Assembly: GCA_016865505.2 (NCBI GenBank)
Contig: AP025252.1
Location: 868,001-932,000, forward strand
Source of the DNA: Bryobacterales bacterium F-183
Lineage (GTDB): Bacteria > Acidobacteriota > Terriglobia > Bryobacterales > Bryobacteraceae
Direction: 5' to 3'
DNA: 64,000 nucleotides
The notes under the pieces are model-generated. The model made no database searches and was not told the DNA's origin. It saw only the letters and a program-made list of their open reading frames with translations. A program made the translations under genes and the position numbers. The first letter of the stretch is position 1. Each line of letters begins with the position of its first letter. Below are positions 43,453 to 53,583 of this stretch, piece after piece.

Positions 43453-46400
43453 AAGTAGAACTTCGCTCCCAACACGACGCGGCGGGCGTCCAGCGTGGAC
43501 GTGTACTGTCCAAACGTTCCGCTCACCTGGTTTCCAGCGTTGTCGAAACGAGCTGTCGTGTCGACACCCTGGAAGCTGGCGTGGTTGAAGAAGTTGTAGA
43601 ACTCAAACCGCAGCTGCAGGCGGCGGACTTCCGACTTGCCGAACGGAATGTTCTTGATCATCGTGACGTCAAAGACGTTGATGCCAGGTCCGCGCAGCAC
43701 GTCCTTCGGCGCGTTGCCGATGCCGAAATCCGCACGCGAGGGAGGCGCAAAAGCCGTCGTGTCGAAGTGGCGCAGTTCCGTGCGCTGATCCTTCGGCAGG
43801 ATCGGGTTCTTGAGCATCACCACGCGGCTGTCGATGCCGGCGCCGGACGCACCCACAAGGTCCGCACCGCTCACCAGGCTGTAGCCGATACCCAACGGCG
43901 CGCCGCTGGTAAAGGTGGTCAGACCGGAGAGCTGCCAGTTGCCGAGTACACCTTTGGCCACCGCGTTGTTAGTGACTTTGGCGATGTTCGGCAGGTCGTA
44001 GAGATAGTTGAAGACGAAGTTGTGCGTACGGTCAAAGCCCGCACGGCCGTAGTTGCGCATGCGGTAGTCGAGGTACGGGTTCACCGCGTCGCCGTTGCCG
44101 TTGACGATGGTCATGGCCTTGGACCAGGTCCAGGACACGCCGAACTGCAAGCCGCGGCTGAAGCGCTTGTTGATCTGCGTCTGCAACGAGTGGTAGTTGG
44201 AGGTACCGGCGAGTTCGATGTACTGGATGTCGCCGTAACCGGGCAGGGGCCGCAGGAAGTTATCCGGCAGCGGGCTGTTGCCCGTGGTGGGGTCGATGCT
44301 GCTGGCCTGGAAGCGCGTGCCGTACGGCAGCGCGTTCAAGCTGCGGCGCTGCATGAGGCGGCGTCCGACGTTTCCGACGTAGGCCACATCAAGCACGGTA
44401 CCGAAGCCGACATTCTGCTGGACACCGAAGCTCCAGTTGTAGACCGTCGGCGGGCGGAAGTCGCGCTGGATGGTGGTGACGTTGGGCGGGCTCGAACGGA
44501 AGGGGCTGCTGAGAAGATCGGCGATCGTGGTGTTGAACGCCGTGTTCGTGACGACGGTGGGCGGCAGTTCGCGATGGATCAGCACCTGGTCGTCGTTGAA
44601 GCGGTCGTAGAAGATACCAGCGCCGCCGCGGATCGCGGTTTTGCCGTTTCCAAAGACATCGAGAGCGAAGCCGAGGCGAGGAGCAACCTGGATGGGCGGG
44701 GTGTTCTGCAGGCGTTCGTTAAACTGCAACATGCCTTGGAACGGGGCGACGCCGGAGGCGAACTGGCCGATGGATGCTGCAGAGACGAGCTGTCCACTCA
44801 CCGGGTCGCGACCGACGCGAGCGCCTGCCGCGTTGCGGAAGGGCTGGATCAGTTGCGGCTGCTTGGTACGGTCGTAGGTCGCGATATCGAAGGCCGACAG
44901 GACGTCGTCATCCGACCAGGTGGGCTGGATGAAGTAGAAGCGTACACCGGCGTCGATCGTGAAGCGGCGGGTAACCTTCCAGGTGTCCTGCGCGAACCAT
45001 TCGACGTTGAGGTAGCGAGCATGGCCCGCGAGCTTGGCCGTTGCTTCGGTGTAGCTCTGCACGCTGCCGAGCAGCGCGTTCGAGTACGCCCAGTTCGTGT
45101 CGAACGGGTTGTTGACGTCGCGGTTGAAGTTGAAGGTACCGTTGAAGGCCGAACCACGGGCCGCGTTGCGGGTGGTGCGTTCCACATAGATACCGAACTT
45201 CATGTTGTGCGTACCCATGATCTTGGAGAGGTTGTCGGACCAGTTCCAGATGTTGTTGGTGCCGAAGAACGGGTAACGCGCTTCGATGTTCAACACCGCT
45301 GCGTTCGGCACGCCGCCGAAGTTGGCGTTGGGGATCAGGTTGCTGGGGTTGGCCTGCGGATAGAACTGCGGCAGGTTCGGGGTGACCTTGGCGCGCGTGT
45401 TGCGATCCAGACCTTCCTGGGTGAGCGGGTCGATGGTCTGCTTGGCGCGGTTCACGCCGAAGGTGAATTCATTCACCATGGTCGGCGAGAAGGTGTGGAT
45501 CAGGGTGGACACCATACCAGCCGAACGGATCTGGTACTTCAGCGGGAGCTGCGGCCAGCTGCTGGAGGCGAGCACGAAGTCGAAGTCGCCCTGGTAGGCT
45601 TCATAGTCGTTGATGCCGCGCCAGTAGAACTGGGTGCGTGGTCCGAGGTTGTAGTCGACGCGCAGAATCGAATCGCGGCGAGGCTGGGTGATGGGCGCCT
45701 GAATCAGCGCGTTGAAGTTGTTGGTGGGGTCCGTGGCGTTGGGCAACGGGAAGATATTCAGCAGCGCCTGGCCGTTACGGTCGATGCGGCTGGCCGGAAT
45801 GATGTTGCCCGCAAACGGGATCTTGTTGTTGAGCGGATCCTGAATCGGGATCAGCGCGCCGTTGGTGTCGCGCGTTTGCGAATAGTCGCCATTGCGCTGT
45901 GCTTGCGTCGGGAACGTGCGACGCTGCAGCGACGACGGATAGTTGCGCGGCAGGAATTCCTGGCTCCAGAAGAAGAACAGCTTGTCGCGATTCTTGTTGA
46001 AGCTGCCCATGGGTACGGGGCCGCCGATGAAGTAGCCGGGGTAGTTGAAGCGGTACTGCGGCTTGGCGAGACGATCGCGATTCCGGAAGAATTCGTTGGC
46101 ATTTAGCGCTTCATTGCGCAGAAAGTAGTACGCGCCACCGTGGAATTCCTTTGTGCCGCTCTTGATGACGGTGTTGATGGTGCCGCCCGAAGAGCGTCCA
46201 TATTCCGCCTGGTAGTTGGTGAGCAGCACCTTTACTTCGGCCACCGCGTCCACCGAAGGAGCGAGGTAAGGTCCGCCCATCGAGCCGGTGTCGAGCGACG
46301 AGATACCGTCGAGCGTGAGGTTGATGGTGCCCTGACGATTGCCGTTGATGGTGATGCCACCGAGATTGTTCCAGCCCGGAGCGTTGCGGTTGGCCGTATC

Positions 46401-46895
46401 GATGACGCCAGGCAGCAGCTTGACGAGGCCAAGATAGTCGCGGCCCTTGAGCGGTACGTTCTGGGTCTGTTCGAGCGAGATAAGACCGCTGCGCTCTGCC
46501 GACTGTGTTTGCAGTCGCGCAGTTTCGGCCGTTACTTCGACGGTCTGCGAAAGTTCACCAACCTGCAGTTCTGCACGCTTGAGTACGACGCGTTCTGTAG
46601 CGGTCAGTACGATGTCGGTCTGCTCGTAGCGCTTGAAGCCTTTGGACGTGACGACGAGGCGATAGGTGGATGGCAGGAGCTGGGTGAATACGAAGTCACC
46701 ACTGGGATCGGATTGCAGGGTACGGGATTGATTCGTACCCATGTTGGTGAGGACCACTTCCGCGCCGGGAATGGGAGCACCGGACGGGTCGGCCACACTG
46801 CCAGAGATGGAGCCTGTCAGGCCTTGGCCGGATAGTAGAGAAAGTGCGGAGGAAATTGCCAGCATCCATGAGACGCGAGCAAGCTTAGTCGACAT
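43449..46895 (-). CDS. TonB-dependent receptor, Oar-like, with carboxypeptidase-regulatory domain
   Basis: The 1148-residue outer-membrane protein has a signal peptide ending near LLSGQG and an N-terminal carboxypeptidase regulatory-like domain (GSISGSVADPSGAPIPGAEVVLTN). A plug domain follows (VPLKGRDYLGLVKLLPGV, DGISSLDTGSMG, VLLTNYQAEYGRSSGGTINTVIKSGTKEFHG). The long beta-barrel ends in an aromatic VVLGAKFYF. Oar-type receptors in Acidobacteria import large or oligomeric substrates with TonB energy. The ATG at 46895 follows GGGGTAG. No linked SusD-type gene is present. Confidence 0.92.
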   Translation of the reverse strand: MSTKLARVSWMLAISSALSLLSGQGLTGSISGSVADPSGAPIPGAEVVLTNMGTNQSRTLQSDPSGDFVFTQLLPSTYRLVVTSKGFKRYEQTDIVLTATERVVLKRAELQVGELSQTVEVTAETARLQTQSAERSGLISLEQTQNVPLKGRDYLGLVKLLPGVIDTANRNAPGWNNLGGITINGNRQGTINLTLDGISSLDTGSMGGPYLAPSVDAVAEVKVLLTNYQAEYGRSSGGTINTVIKSGTKEFHGGAYYFLRNEALNANEFFRNRDRLAKPQYRFNYPGYFIGGPVPMGSFNKNRDKLFFFWSQEFLPRNYPSSLQRRTFPTQAQRNGDYSQTRDTNGALIPIQDPLNNKIPFAGNIIPASRIDRNGQALLNIFPLPNATDPTNNFNALIQAPITQPRRDSILRVDYNLGPRTQFYWRGINDYEAYQGDFDFVLASSSWPQLPLKYQIRSAGMVSTLIHTFSPTMVNEFTFGVNRAKQTIDPLTQEGLDRNTRAKVTPNLPQFYPQANPSNLIPNANFGGVPNAAVLNIEARYPFFGTNNIWNWSDNLSKIMGTHNMKFGIYVERTTRNAARGSAFNGTFNFNRDVNNPFDTNWAYSNALLGSVQSYTEATAKLAGHARYLNVEWFAQDTWKVTRRFTIDAGVRFYFIQPTWSDDDVLSAFDIATYDRTKQPQLIQPFRNAAGARVGRDPVSGQLVSAASIGQFASGVAPFQGMLQFNERLQNTPPIQVAPRLGFALDVFGNGKTAIRGGAGIFYDRFNDDQVLIHRELPPTVVTNTAFNTTIADLLSSPFRSSPPNVTTIQRDFRPPTVYNWSFGVQQNVGFGTVLDVAYVGNVGRRLMQRRSLNALPYGTRFQASSIDPTTGNSPLPDNFLRPLPGYGDIQYIELAGTSNYHSLQTQINKRFSRGLQFGVSWTWSKAMTIVNGNGDAVNPYLDYRMRNYGRAGFDRTHNFVFNYLYDLPNIAKVTNNAVAKGVLGNWQLSGLTTFTSGAPLGIGYSLVSGADLVGASGAGIDSRVVMLKNPILPKDQRTELRHFDTTAFAPPSRADFGIGNAPKDVLRGPGINVFDVTMIKNIPFGKSEVRRLQLRFEFYNFFNHASFQGVDTTARFDNAGNQVSGTFGQYTSTLDARRVVLGAKFYF

Positions 46896-47096
46896 TGACG
46901 ATCTACCCCTTTGAATTTTGCGAACGCTGCGTTGGATTAACATATCAGATCGCGAGTACCGTTGCTGACGTCTTGGAAAAAATCCATGTGCGCGTTCCAA
47001 AAATAGGGGCCAGCCCAAAAGCAGAAGGGGGGCATATCGTCGCAATCTGCGAACAAAATGCTCCCCTTGCCGGGTTGTTGGAGTGGACTACCGCAG
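46896..47096. other. Intergenic region between recA and TonB receptor
   Basis: The 201 bases hold the promoter and leader of the receptor gene on the minus strand and the 3' flank of recA. No hairpin with a T-run and no conserved motif could be recognised. Confidence 0.35.
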
Positions 47097-48191
47097 TTAG
47101 GCGTTGCCGGCCTTTGCGCGAGGCGACCGAATCGGAGTGGCGCCTGCGGCATCTTCGCCGGCGGCGGCGGTGGTGCTTTCCCCGCCTTTGACAAGGCCCA
47201 GCGCGACACGCAACTGGCCGTCAATACGAACCGCGAGATCCGAATGATCTTTCAGGAACTGGCGGGCGTTTTCGCGACCCTGTCCAATCCGTTCGCCCTC
47301 GTAGCTATACCAGGAGCCGCTCTTTTCGACGATGTTGTGCTGCACGCCCAGGTCGACCAGGTCACCTTCACGCGAAATTCCTTCGCCGTAAATGATGTCG
47401 AACTCCGCTTCGCGGAACGGCGAGGCGACCTTGTTCTTCACCACCTTCACCTTGGTCCGGTTGCCGGTGACGACATCACCGTCCTTGATGGCGGCAATGC
47501 GGCGGATGTCCACACGCACCGACGAGTAGAACTTGAGCGCGCGGCCACCAGTGGTGGTTTCCGGGCTGCCGAACATCACGCCGATTTTTTCGCGGATCTG
47601 GTTGATGAAGATGAGACAGGTGTTGGAACGCGCCACCGCACCGGTGAGCTTACGCATCGCCTGCGACATCAGGCGGGCCTGTACGCCCACGTGCGAATCG
47701 CCCATTTCACCGTCGAGTTCGGCCTTAGGAACGAGCGCTGCGACTGAGTCGACCACAAGTACGTCGATGGAGCCGGAAGCGATGAGAGCGCCGGTGATTT
47801 CGAGCGCCTGTTCGGCAAAGTCGGGCTGCGAGACGAGGAGGTTGTCGATATCGACACCGAGGGCCTTGGCATACAACGGGTCGAGCGCATGTTCGACGTC
47901 GATGTACGCGGCCATGCCGCCCTTGGCCTGCGCCTGCGCAACGACCTGCAAGGCGATGGTGGTTTTACCGGACGATTCCGGGCCGTAGATTTCGCAGATA
48001 CGGCCGCGAGGGAACCCGCCGACGCCGAGCGCCCAGTCCACCGAGATGGACCCGGAGGAGATAGCGGAGACGGGTACAACCGCCTCATTGGAGCCTAAGC
48101 GAAGAATCGATCCTTTGCCAAACTGTTTTTCAATTTGGCCCAAAGTGACGCCGAGCGCGCGCGCCCGGTCTTTATCTTCGGGGAGGGGCAT
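47097..48191 (-). CDS. recA: RecA recombinase
   Basis: The 364-residue protein matches Rec[16 protein letters not shown], Walker [59 protein letters not shown], and [26 protein letters not shown] (loop 2). It carries out strand exchange and activates the SOS repressor. A basic disordered tail follows the core. The ATG at 48191 has GAGGTG eight bases upstream; the GTG at 48203 does not. No SOS box could be recognised upstream. Confidence 0.97.
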   Translation of the reverse strand: MPLPEDKDRARALGVTLGQIEKQFGKGSILRLGSNEAVVPVSAISSGSISVDWALGVGGFPRGRICEIYGPESSGKTTIALQVVAQAQAKGGMAAYIDVEHALDPLYAKALGVDIDNLLVSQPDFAEQALEITGALIASGSIDVLVVDSVAALVPKAELDGEMGDSHVGVQARLMSQAMRKLTGAVARSNTCLIFINQIREKIGVMFGSPETTTGGRALKFYSSVRVDIRRIAAIKDGDVVTGNRTKVKVVKNKVASPFREAEFDIIYGEGISREGDLVDLGVQHNIVEKSGSWYSYEGERIGQGRENARQFLKDHSDLAVRIDGQLRVALGLVKGGESTTAAAGEDAAGATPIRSPRAKAGNA

Positions 48192-48291
48192 GTGTAGAGA
48201 CACCTCTAGCGACTGGAATTTCTCGGGGGGTTGCTTTCAAGTATAGCAGGAGGTTAGAACATTTTCTCAGCGGCGTGTGAGGTAACATCAG

Positions 48292-48310
48292 TATACGCTC
48301 AGCGCGTATA
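48292..48310 (+). promoter_or_regulatory. Likely toxin–antitoxin operator
   Basis: A perfect 7-bp inverted repeat, TATACGC-TCAGC-GCGTATA, ends 10 bases before the GTG start of the RelE-like toxin. The size and position fit an autoregulatory site for the Xre-type antitoxin. Confidence 0.65.
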
Positions 48311-48320
48311 GTGGGACGTA

Positions 48321-48674
48321 GTGACACGTGAACTGTTCACCGTCGTCGAGACGCCGACATTTTTGCGAAAGGCAGAGAAGATCCTAAACGAACAGGATCG
48401 TGCTGAACTAATTCTTGCTATTGCGCAGGCGCCTGAGATTGGAGAAGTCATTCCGGAGACTGGGGGCGTGCGCAAAATGCGGTGGGCGTTGGAAGGCAGA
48501 GGCAAGAGCGGAGGTGCACGCGTGATCTACTACTTTCACAGTGAACGGATGCCCATCATTCTCTTGAGTATCTACGCAAAGAATGTGGCGGTGAATATCT
48601 CAAAGGCGGAGAAAAACACCTTGCGACAACTCATGCCACAACTGGTTCGACAGTTCATCGGAGAAGCAAAGTGA
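48321..48674 (+). CDS. RelE/HigB-like toxin
   Basis: The 117-residue protein has the RelE-superfamily pattern: FTVVETPTFLRKAEKILNEQDRAELI, a GVRKMRWALEGRGKSGGARVIYYF core with basic residues needed for mRNA binding, and ILLSIYAKNVAVNISKAEKNTLRQL. Such toxins cleave mRNA at the ribosome. The start is a GTG. The antitoxin gene overlaps the end by 4 bases (48671–48674), a toxin-first order as in higBA. Confidence 0.88.
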   Translation: MTRELFTVVETPTFLRKAEKILNEQDRAELILAIAQAPEIGEVIPETGGVRKMRWALEGRGKSGGARVIYYFHSERMPIILLSIYAKNVAVNISKAEKNTLRQLMPQLVRQFIGEAK

Positions 48675-48991
48675 AGAAAACCAGCAAGAAGCAGGCAACC
48701 GTCGGACAAGACATCATCGCCAGTGTGCAGGAAGCCATCGCATGGGCCGAAGGCAAAAGCAGCGACGCGCGCGCGACCCAGGTGGAAGTTCCTCTGGTGG
48801 ACGTACGTAGTTTGCGGCGGAAACTGCGCCTCAGCCAGAGCCAGTTCGCCTTGCGATTCGGCTTTGCCGCCGCTTCCGTCAAGAACTGGGAGCAAGGGCG
48901 CACAAGGCCGGAAGGTCCTGCGCGCGTTTTACTGGCGGTGATTGCAAAGCATCCAGAGGCAGTCGAAGATGCTCTGCGGCGGGCGTCCTAA
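48671..48991 (+). CDS. HigA/Xre-type antitoxin
   Basis: The 106-residue protein has a lysine-rich N-terminus, a linker, and a helix-turn-helix domain (VRSLRRKLRLSQSQFALRFGFAAASVKNWEQGRTRPEGPARVLLAVI), which binds DNA and represses the operon. It is translationally coupled to the RelE-like toxin (ATGA-type overlap). Its 3' end overlaps the convergent Hsp70-like gene's stop by 4 bases. Confidence 0.9.
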   Translation: MKKTSKKQATVGQDIIASVQEAIAWAEGKSSDARATQVEVPLVDVRSLRRKLRLSQSQFALRFGFAAASVKNWEQGRTRPEGPARVLLAVIAKHPEAVEDALRRAS

Positions 48992-50307
48992 GCTTGCCTT
49001 GGACTTGCGGCGTGTAACGCCAAGCCCCTAGCCACGGATGTGAACTCGTTGCCGGATCGGATGCGATCCGCGCCACCGAAGCGGCTTTCAAAGATCCGCC
49101 GTACAGCGGGCACGAACGACGTACCTCCGGTGAGGAACACGCAGTCCACGTCTTTGCCGTCCACCTTGGCGGATTGCAGCAGACCACTCACGGTGTCCTC
49201 GATCTTTCGCAGTTCATCCGAGATCCACTCTTCGAACTCTGCGCGACGGATGATGCTCTGCAACTCGATGCCAGGATCGGCAAAGCGGAACTCCGCTTCA
49301 TCAAACGCCGATAGCGCGACCTTCGTCTTCTGCACGGCGCGATGCAGTCGATAACCCGCGTCGCTATCGATGAGGTGGATCAAAGCGTCGATCTGATCTG
49401 GCTCTAACGACTGCGCCCGTACGCTCTGCAGCAGGTTCGTCACTTCGCGCGTCTTCAGGAACGACAGATGGTGCCAGCGCTCGAGGTTGGCGTACAGCCA
49501 CGTCGGCGCAGGCAGCACCTTGCCTCCCACCGAACGGATGGCCGAGCCTGCGCCAAGCGCCGGCGACACGGCATGCCGGACGATCTTGGCATCGAACGCA
49601 TCACCCGCAAGGCCAAGACCCGCGTTGCCGAGGATGCTCGTACCCTTGGGGCCGACACGCACCAGCGAGAAGTCCGACGTACCGCCGCCGAAGTCGCCGA
49701 TGAGAATCAGTTCTTCATGGTCGAGGGTCGAGGCATAGTATTGCGCGGCAGCGATGGGCTCGAGTTCGAACTGCACGGTCTCAAAGCCCGCCAGCTTGCA
49801 GGCTTCGGCCAGGCGGCCTTCTGCATATGTGTCGCCTTCGTCGTCATTCGATCCCACAAAGCGTACGGGACGGCCAAAGGTGGCAGACGTAACCGGCATA
49901 CCGAACTGCTTTTCCGCCTCCGCGCGAAGGTCAGCCAGGATGCGGGAAATCAACTGTTCGAGCGATCGCTTCTGTCCAAAAACATCCGTGACCTTGAGGC
50001 TCTTGCTGCTCAGGAACGACTTCAACGACTGCATCAGGCGGCCTTGTTCCGGCTCGCGATCGGGATCGAGATACCGTTCGATGCCGAAAGGTCCGCTCCA
50101 GGACTTGAGCGTCAAGCGGCCTTGTTCGCGATGCTGTTCGAGGTACAGCAACGAGCGATAGGATTCCGTCGGATCGCCCAGCAGGGTGAACTGCGCCAGC
50201 CGAAGTCCACCTGCGGGAGTTACGAGAGCAATGGAGCTGTTGGTGGTGCCAAAATCGATACCGATTCCAACGGCATCACGAACTTTCAACGAACGGCTGC
50301 GGCGCAC
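48988..50307 (-). CDS. Hsp70-family actin-like ATPase (YegD-type)
   Basis: The 439-residue protein is an Hsp70 nucleotide-binding domain without a substrate-binding domain: VGIGIDFGTTNSSIAL (phosphate 1), LELEPIAAAQYY-like FELEPIAAAQYYAS (connect), LIGDFGGGTSDFSL (phosphate 2) and VFLTGGTSFVPAVRR (adenosine). This matches the YegD group of short Hsp70 proteins of unknown role. GTG 50307 is used; a TTG at 50328 and a TTG at 50289 are alternatives, none with a clear ribosome site. It follows the TonB receptor gene closely on the same strand. Confidence 0.85.
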   Translation of the reverse strand: MRRSRSLKVRDAVGIGIDFGTTNSSIALVTPAGGLRLAQFTLLGDPTESYRSLLYLEQHREQGRLTLKSWSGPFGIERYLDPDREPEQGRLMQSLKSFLSSKSLKVTDVFGQKRSLEQLISRILADLRAEAEKQFGMPVTSATFGRPVRFVGSNDDEGDTYAEGRLAEACKLAGFETVQFELEPIAAAQYYASTLDHEELILIGDFGGGTSDFSLVRVGPKGTSILGNAGLGLAGDAFDAKIVRHAVSPALGAGSAIRSVGGKVLPAPTWLYANLERWHHLSFLKTREVTNLLQSVRAQSLEPDQIDALIHLIDSDAGYRLHRAVQKTKVALSAFDEAEFRFADPGIELQSIIRRAEFEEWISDELRKIEDTVSGLLQSAKVDGKDVDCVFLTGGTSFVPAVRRIFESRFGGADRIRSGNEFTSVARGLALHAASPRQA

Positions 50308-50331
50308 ACTAACCAGTTTCGCGCACAAACG

Positions 50332-53300
50332 CTAGAAGACCAGCTTTAGGCCGAATTGGAACAGGCGCGGCGAACCCGCTTCCACGATGCGGCCAAAGTT
50401 GGGCGAGTTGAGGTCGCTGATGGGGACGAAGAAGTTCGCGTGATTGGCGACGTTGAAGCATTCGGCACGCAACTGCAGATTGAGTCCCTCACGAAGGCGG
50501 AAGCTGCGGAACAGCGATGCGTCCACGTTCACCAAGCCGGGTCCACGCGCGATGTTGCGGCCAGCAGTGCCAAAGCGGCCAGCGTCGGCTACCGGATCGA
50601 GACGGCGGAAGGCGGACCGCAGCAGCCACTGTTGCGGCGTACGCGGACCGGCGTTGGGGTCGCCAATCAGGTCCGGGCGGCTACCCGAGTAACCGCTAAT
50701 CGGCGGGTGCGAGCCTTGCTGCGAGACGTTGGTGGTGTCGAACACCGTGAACGGCGTGCCCGAGTTAACAGAGCTGATCACGTTCGCTTGCCAGCCGCGG
50801 AAGATCCACGGCAGTTGGTAGCTGCCGCTGATGGCCAGGCGATGTCGTGCGTCAAACAGCGATGGACCACGTTCGGCGCGCAGGTCAAACGGGTTCTGCG
50901 CAATGTCGTTTTCGCCGGCTGTGGGACGTGCCGCAGCGCCGCCGAGGTTCATGGCCGACAGATAGTCGAGCGTCTTTGAGAACCAGTACGAGACGTTGAA
51001 GCCCAGTCCATTGGAAGCACGCCGCGTAAGGCTCAACTGGCCTGCATGATACGTAGAGTTGGTGATGTAGCTGAGCTTGGCCACGTGAGTGAAGTCGCAT
51101 GTACCAACCGCTGGACAGTTGGCGTAAATGCGGCGCCTGTCGGCATTCGCGGCAGTGGAGCCGGGCCCGAAAACAGCAGGGTTCGCCTCGATATTGCGCG
51201 GCAGATGCGTACCCTTGGTGCCGATGTAGCGGGCTTCGAGTACATGGTTCTTGCCCAGCGCCCGCTGGATGCTGAAGTTCCAGTTCTGCGCATATGGCGG
51301 GCGTGCTTTCTCGTCGAGCACGATCAAGGTCAAAGGCCGGGGAAAGCTGAGGGGTTCTGGCTTGCCGGAACTGGCGTACGGGTTGGCAAAGTTCACGCCG
51401 GGTCCGCTGAACTGAATCAACTGGGTCCACGGCAGCGAACTTACGGGCACCTGGCTTGCAGTGCCGGAGCCATTGGACATCGGGTCAAAGAAGATGCCGT
51501 AGCTGGCGCGGATGCTCATCACGCCACGTCCATCGGGGTTCCACGCAAGGCCCACACGCGGCATGACAGCACCGTAAAACGTGGGTGCGATGCCACGGGC
51601 GATGCCCGGGTCACCGGGAAACAGCAGACCCTTCGGCGCATCCGGGCGTACGACCGATTGCACGCCAGGAACAAACGCATTGAAGCGATCGCGTACTTCG
51701 GTGAACGGTGTATTCACTTCCCAGCGCGCGCCGTAGTTGAAGGTCAGCTTGCGGCTGAGTCGCCATTCATCCTGCAAAAACAGGGCATTCTCCCAGCCGC
51801 GAACGCCGCGGGAAAGGTCGCCGAGGCCTTGATAGAACACTAGCGGGCGTCCGAGCAAGAGGTTGGCGAAACCATCATTGGTGGGGAAGGAAGGGGTAAA
51901 TACAAAGAACGCGTTAGGCGCAATGGCCTGGAACATATTCAGCCAGGTGTGGCGCATTTCCGCGCCGGCCTTGACCGAATGAGAACCGCGAATCCAGTTG
52001 ATGGCGCCGTACACTTCGCCGGAGGTCTGGGCCGATGTGCGGGGTCCGGTGATGGCGCCGCCAACTGGTGAATAGCCGTTGACGTTGAAGAACGGGTAGC
52101 TCTTGCCGGCTTGCGATGCGGATTCATATTGAAAGCCGAGGTCGCTGGGCGGGGCCTGATTCAGGCGTTGGTCGAAGTTGAAGATGTGACGGAAGAACGC
52201 AGCCCGTACAGAGGAGATCAGGCCCGGGCTCCACACATGCGTCTCCGCCAAAGCCAGCGAGTGCGTACGCAGATCGTCGCGTACGGGAAAGCCCGGCAGG
52301 TCGGACCCGCGAATCGAGATGGGATTGACGTTGTAGCCGTCCGAGAACGAATAGCGCGCGAACCAGCGGCTGGCGTCGGACGCGTTCCAATCCACGCGAC
52401 CTCCCGTCTGATCTGTGTTGTTCTGAATCACCGTCGTGCTTGTGTACACGGTGGGCGCCGTGTTGGCCACAGGGTACAACTGTGCGACGCGTTGCCCCAG
52501 GGCGCTCAGCAACTGCGTGGGGAGCTTGTTGCCGGCAAACGGTACGCCGCCGCTGGCAAGGTCCAGCAGCGGGGTGGTGCGTTCCGAAAAGTCACCGGAG
52601 CGCTGCAGCACAGTGGGTACAGTGCCAGATCGGGTGACGCCCTGGCGATTGCGGAAGCCTTCGTAATAGCCGAAGGCGAACAGCTTGTCTTTGCGGATAG
52701 GTCCGCCAACCGTGCCGCCGAATTGATTCTGCTTCAACGGCTCAACGTCCTTGGAAAAGAAGTTGCGCGTATCGAAGATGTCGTTGCGAAAGAACTCGTA
52801 CAGCGACCCGTGCACGGAGTTCGCGCCGCTCTTGGTCACCACACTGGTGGTGGACCCAGAAGTCCCGCCGTACTCCGGTGGCGCCGTATGCGTGAGAATA
52901 CGGAACTCGGCAATCGCATCGACGGGCACGCGTAGCGCAAAGCCGCCATCCATGCGGTTGATGTTCTTGGCACCGTCGACAAGGAAGCTGTTCGACTCGG
53001 GACGCTGCCCGTTCACCGCATACGATTGCCCGCTGCGCAAGCTGCCTCCGGATGTCGCGACGCCGCTGGGCAGTGCCGCGACGCCCGCTTGCAGAAGGCC
53101 CAACTGTGCGAAGTTGCGGCCGTTCAACGGCAGGTCGAGGATTTCACGCGTGGTCACCGTTTTGCCCATCGCATTGCTGGACGTATCCACCGCCGCGACT
53201 TCCGCTGTCACCACAACGGACTCCTTGGACGAGGCCACCTGCAGCTTGATGGCCACCGCCACAACGTCGCTGACGCCCAGCGCGATGGACTGCTGTTCAA

Positions 53301-53547
53301 ACGTCGCAAAGCCCGGCGCTTCCACGCGCAGCAGGTATGTACCAACCGGGAGCAATGGCAAGCGGAACTCGCCCGAAGGTCCTGTATTGACGGTACGGCT
53401 GGCACCGGTGGCGATGAGCCGTGCGGTGACCGAAGCATTGGCCACAGCACGATCGGAAGCATCGCGAACCGTGCCTTCCAAAGTGGCGGCGGTGTCTTGG
53501 GCCAACAAAGCAAGCGGTGAAAGCAACGCGAACAAAAGCGTTTTCAT
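50332..53547 (-). CDS. TonB-dependent receptor, Oar-like (second)
   Basis: The 1071-residue outer-membrane receptor has a signal peptide (MKTLLFALLSPLALLA) and a carboxypeptidase-regulatory domain (ATLEGTVRDASDRAVANASVTARL). The plug region carries LPLNGRNFAQLGLLQAGV, VDGAKNINRMDGG and TKSGANSVHGSLYEFFRND, and the barrel ends in a C-terminal LFQFGLKLVF with terminal phenylalanine. It is the third Bryobacterales-like hallmark in this window and presumably imports a substrate with TonB energy. It overlaps no neighbour and runs upstream of the Hsp70-like gene. Confidence 0.92.
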   Translation of the reverse strand: MKTLLFALLSPLALLAQDTAATLEGTVRDASDRAVANASVTARLIATGASRTVNTGPSGEFRLPLLPVGTYLLRVEAPGFATFEQQSIALGVSDVVAVAIKLQVASSKESVVVTAEVAAVDTSSNAMGKTVTTREILDLPLNGRNFAQLGLLQAGVAALPSGVATSGGSLRSGQSYAVNGQRPESNSFLVDGAKNINRMDGGFALRVPVDAIAEFRILTHTAPPEYGGTSGSTTSVVTKSGANSVHGSLYEFFRNDIFDTRNFFSKDVEPLKQNQFGGTVGGPIRKDKLFAFGYYEGFRNRQGVTRSGTVPTVLQRSGDFSERTTPLLDLASGGVPFAGNKLPTQLLSALGQRVAQLYPVANTAPTVYTSTTVIQNNTDQTGGRVDWNASDASRWFARYSFSDGYNVNPISIRGSDLPGFPVRDDLRTHSLALAETHVWSPGLISSVRAAFFRHIFNFDQRLNQAPPSDLGFQYESASQAGKSYPFFNVNGYSPVGGAITGPRTSAQTSGEVYGAINWIRGSHSVKAGAEMRHTWLNMFQAIAPNAFFVFTPSFPTNDGFANLLLGRPLVFYQGLGDLSRGVRGWENALFLQDEWRLSRKLTFNYGARWEVNTPFTEVRDRFNAFVPGVQSVVRPDAPKGLLFPGDPGIARGIAPTFYGAVMPRVGLAWNPDGRGVMSIRASYGIFFDPMSNGSGTASQVPVSSLPWTQLIQFSGPGVNFANPYASSGKPEPLSFPRPLTLIVLDEKARPPYAQNWNFSIQRALGKNHVLEARYIGTKGTHLPRNIEANPAVFGPGSTAANADRRRIYANCPAVGTCDFTHVAKLSYITNSTYHAGQLSLTRRASNGLGFNVSYWFSKTLDYLSAMNLGGAAARPTAGENDIAQNPFDLRAERGPSLFDARHRLAISGSYQLPWIFRGWQANVISSVNSGTPFTVFDTTNVSQQGSHPPISGYSGSRPDLIGDPNAGPRTPQQWLLRSAFRRLDPVADAGRFGTAGRNIARGPGLVNVDASLFRSFRLREGLNLQLRAECFNVANHANFFVPISDLNSPNFGRIVEAGSPRLFQFGLKLVF

Positions 53548-53583
53548 GGGTCCGCTCAGGCTATCCGCGGACGCCGTAGGGGA

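Noticed and set aside
43581-46106. Very long open frame (841 codons) on the plus strand opposite the TonB receptor gene
   Set aside because: It is a GC-rich shadow of the receptor gene; the translation has no recognisable domain, and the receptor on the other strand is full-length and well conserved.
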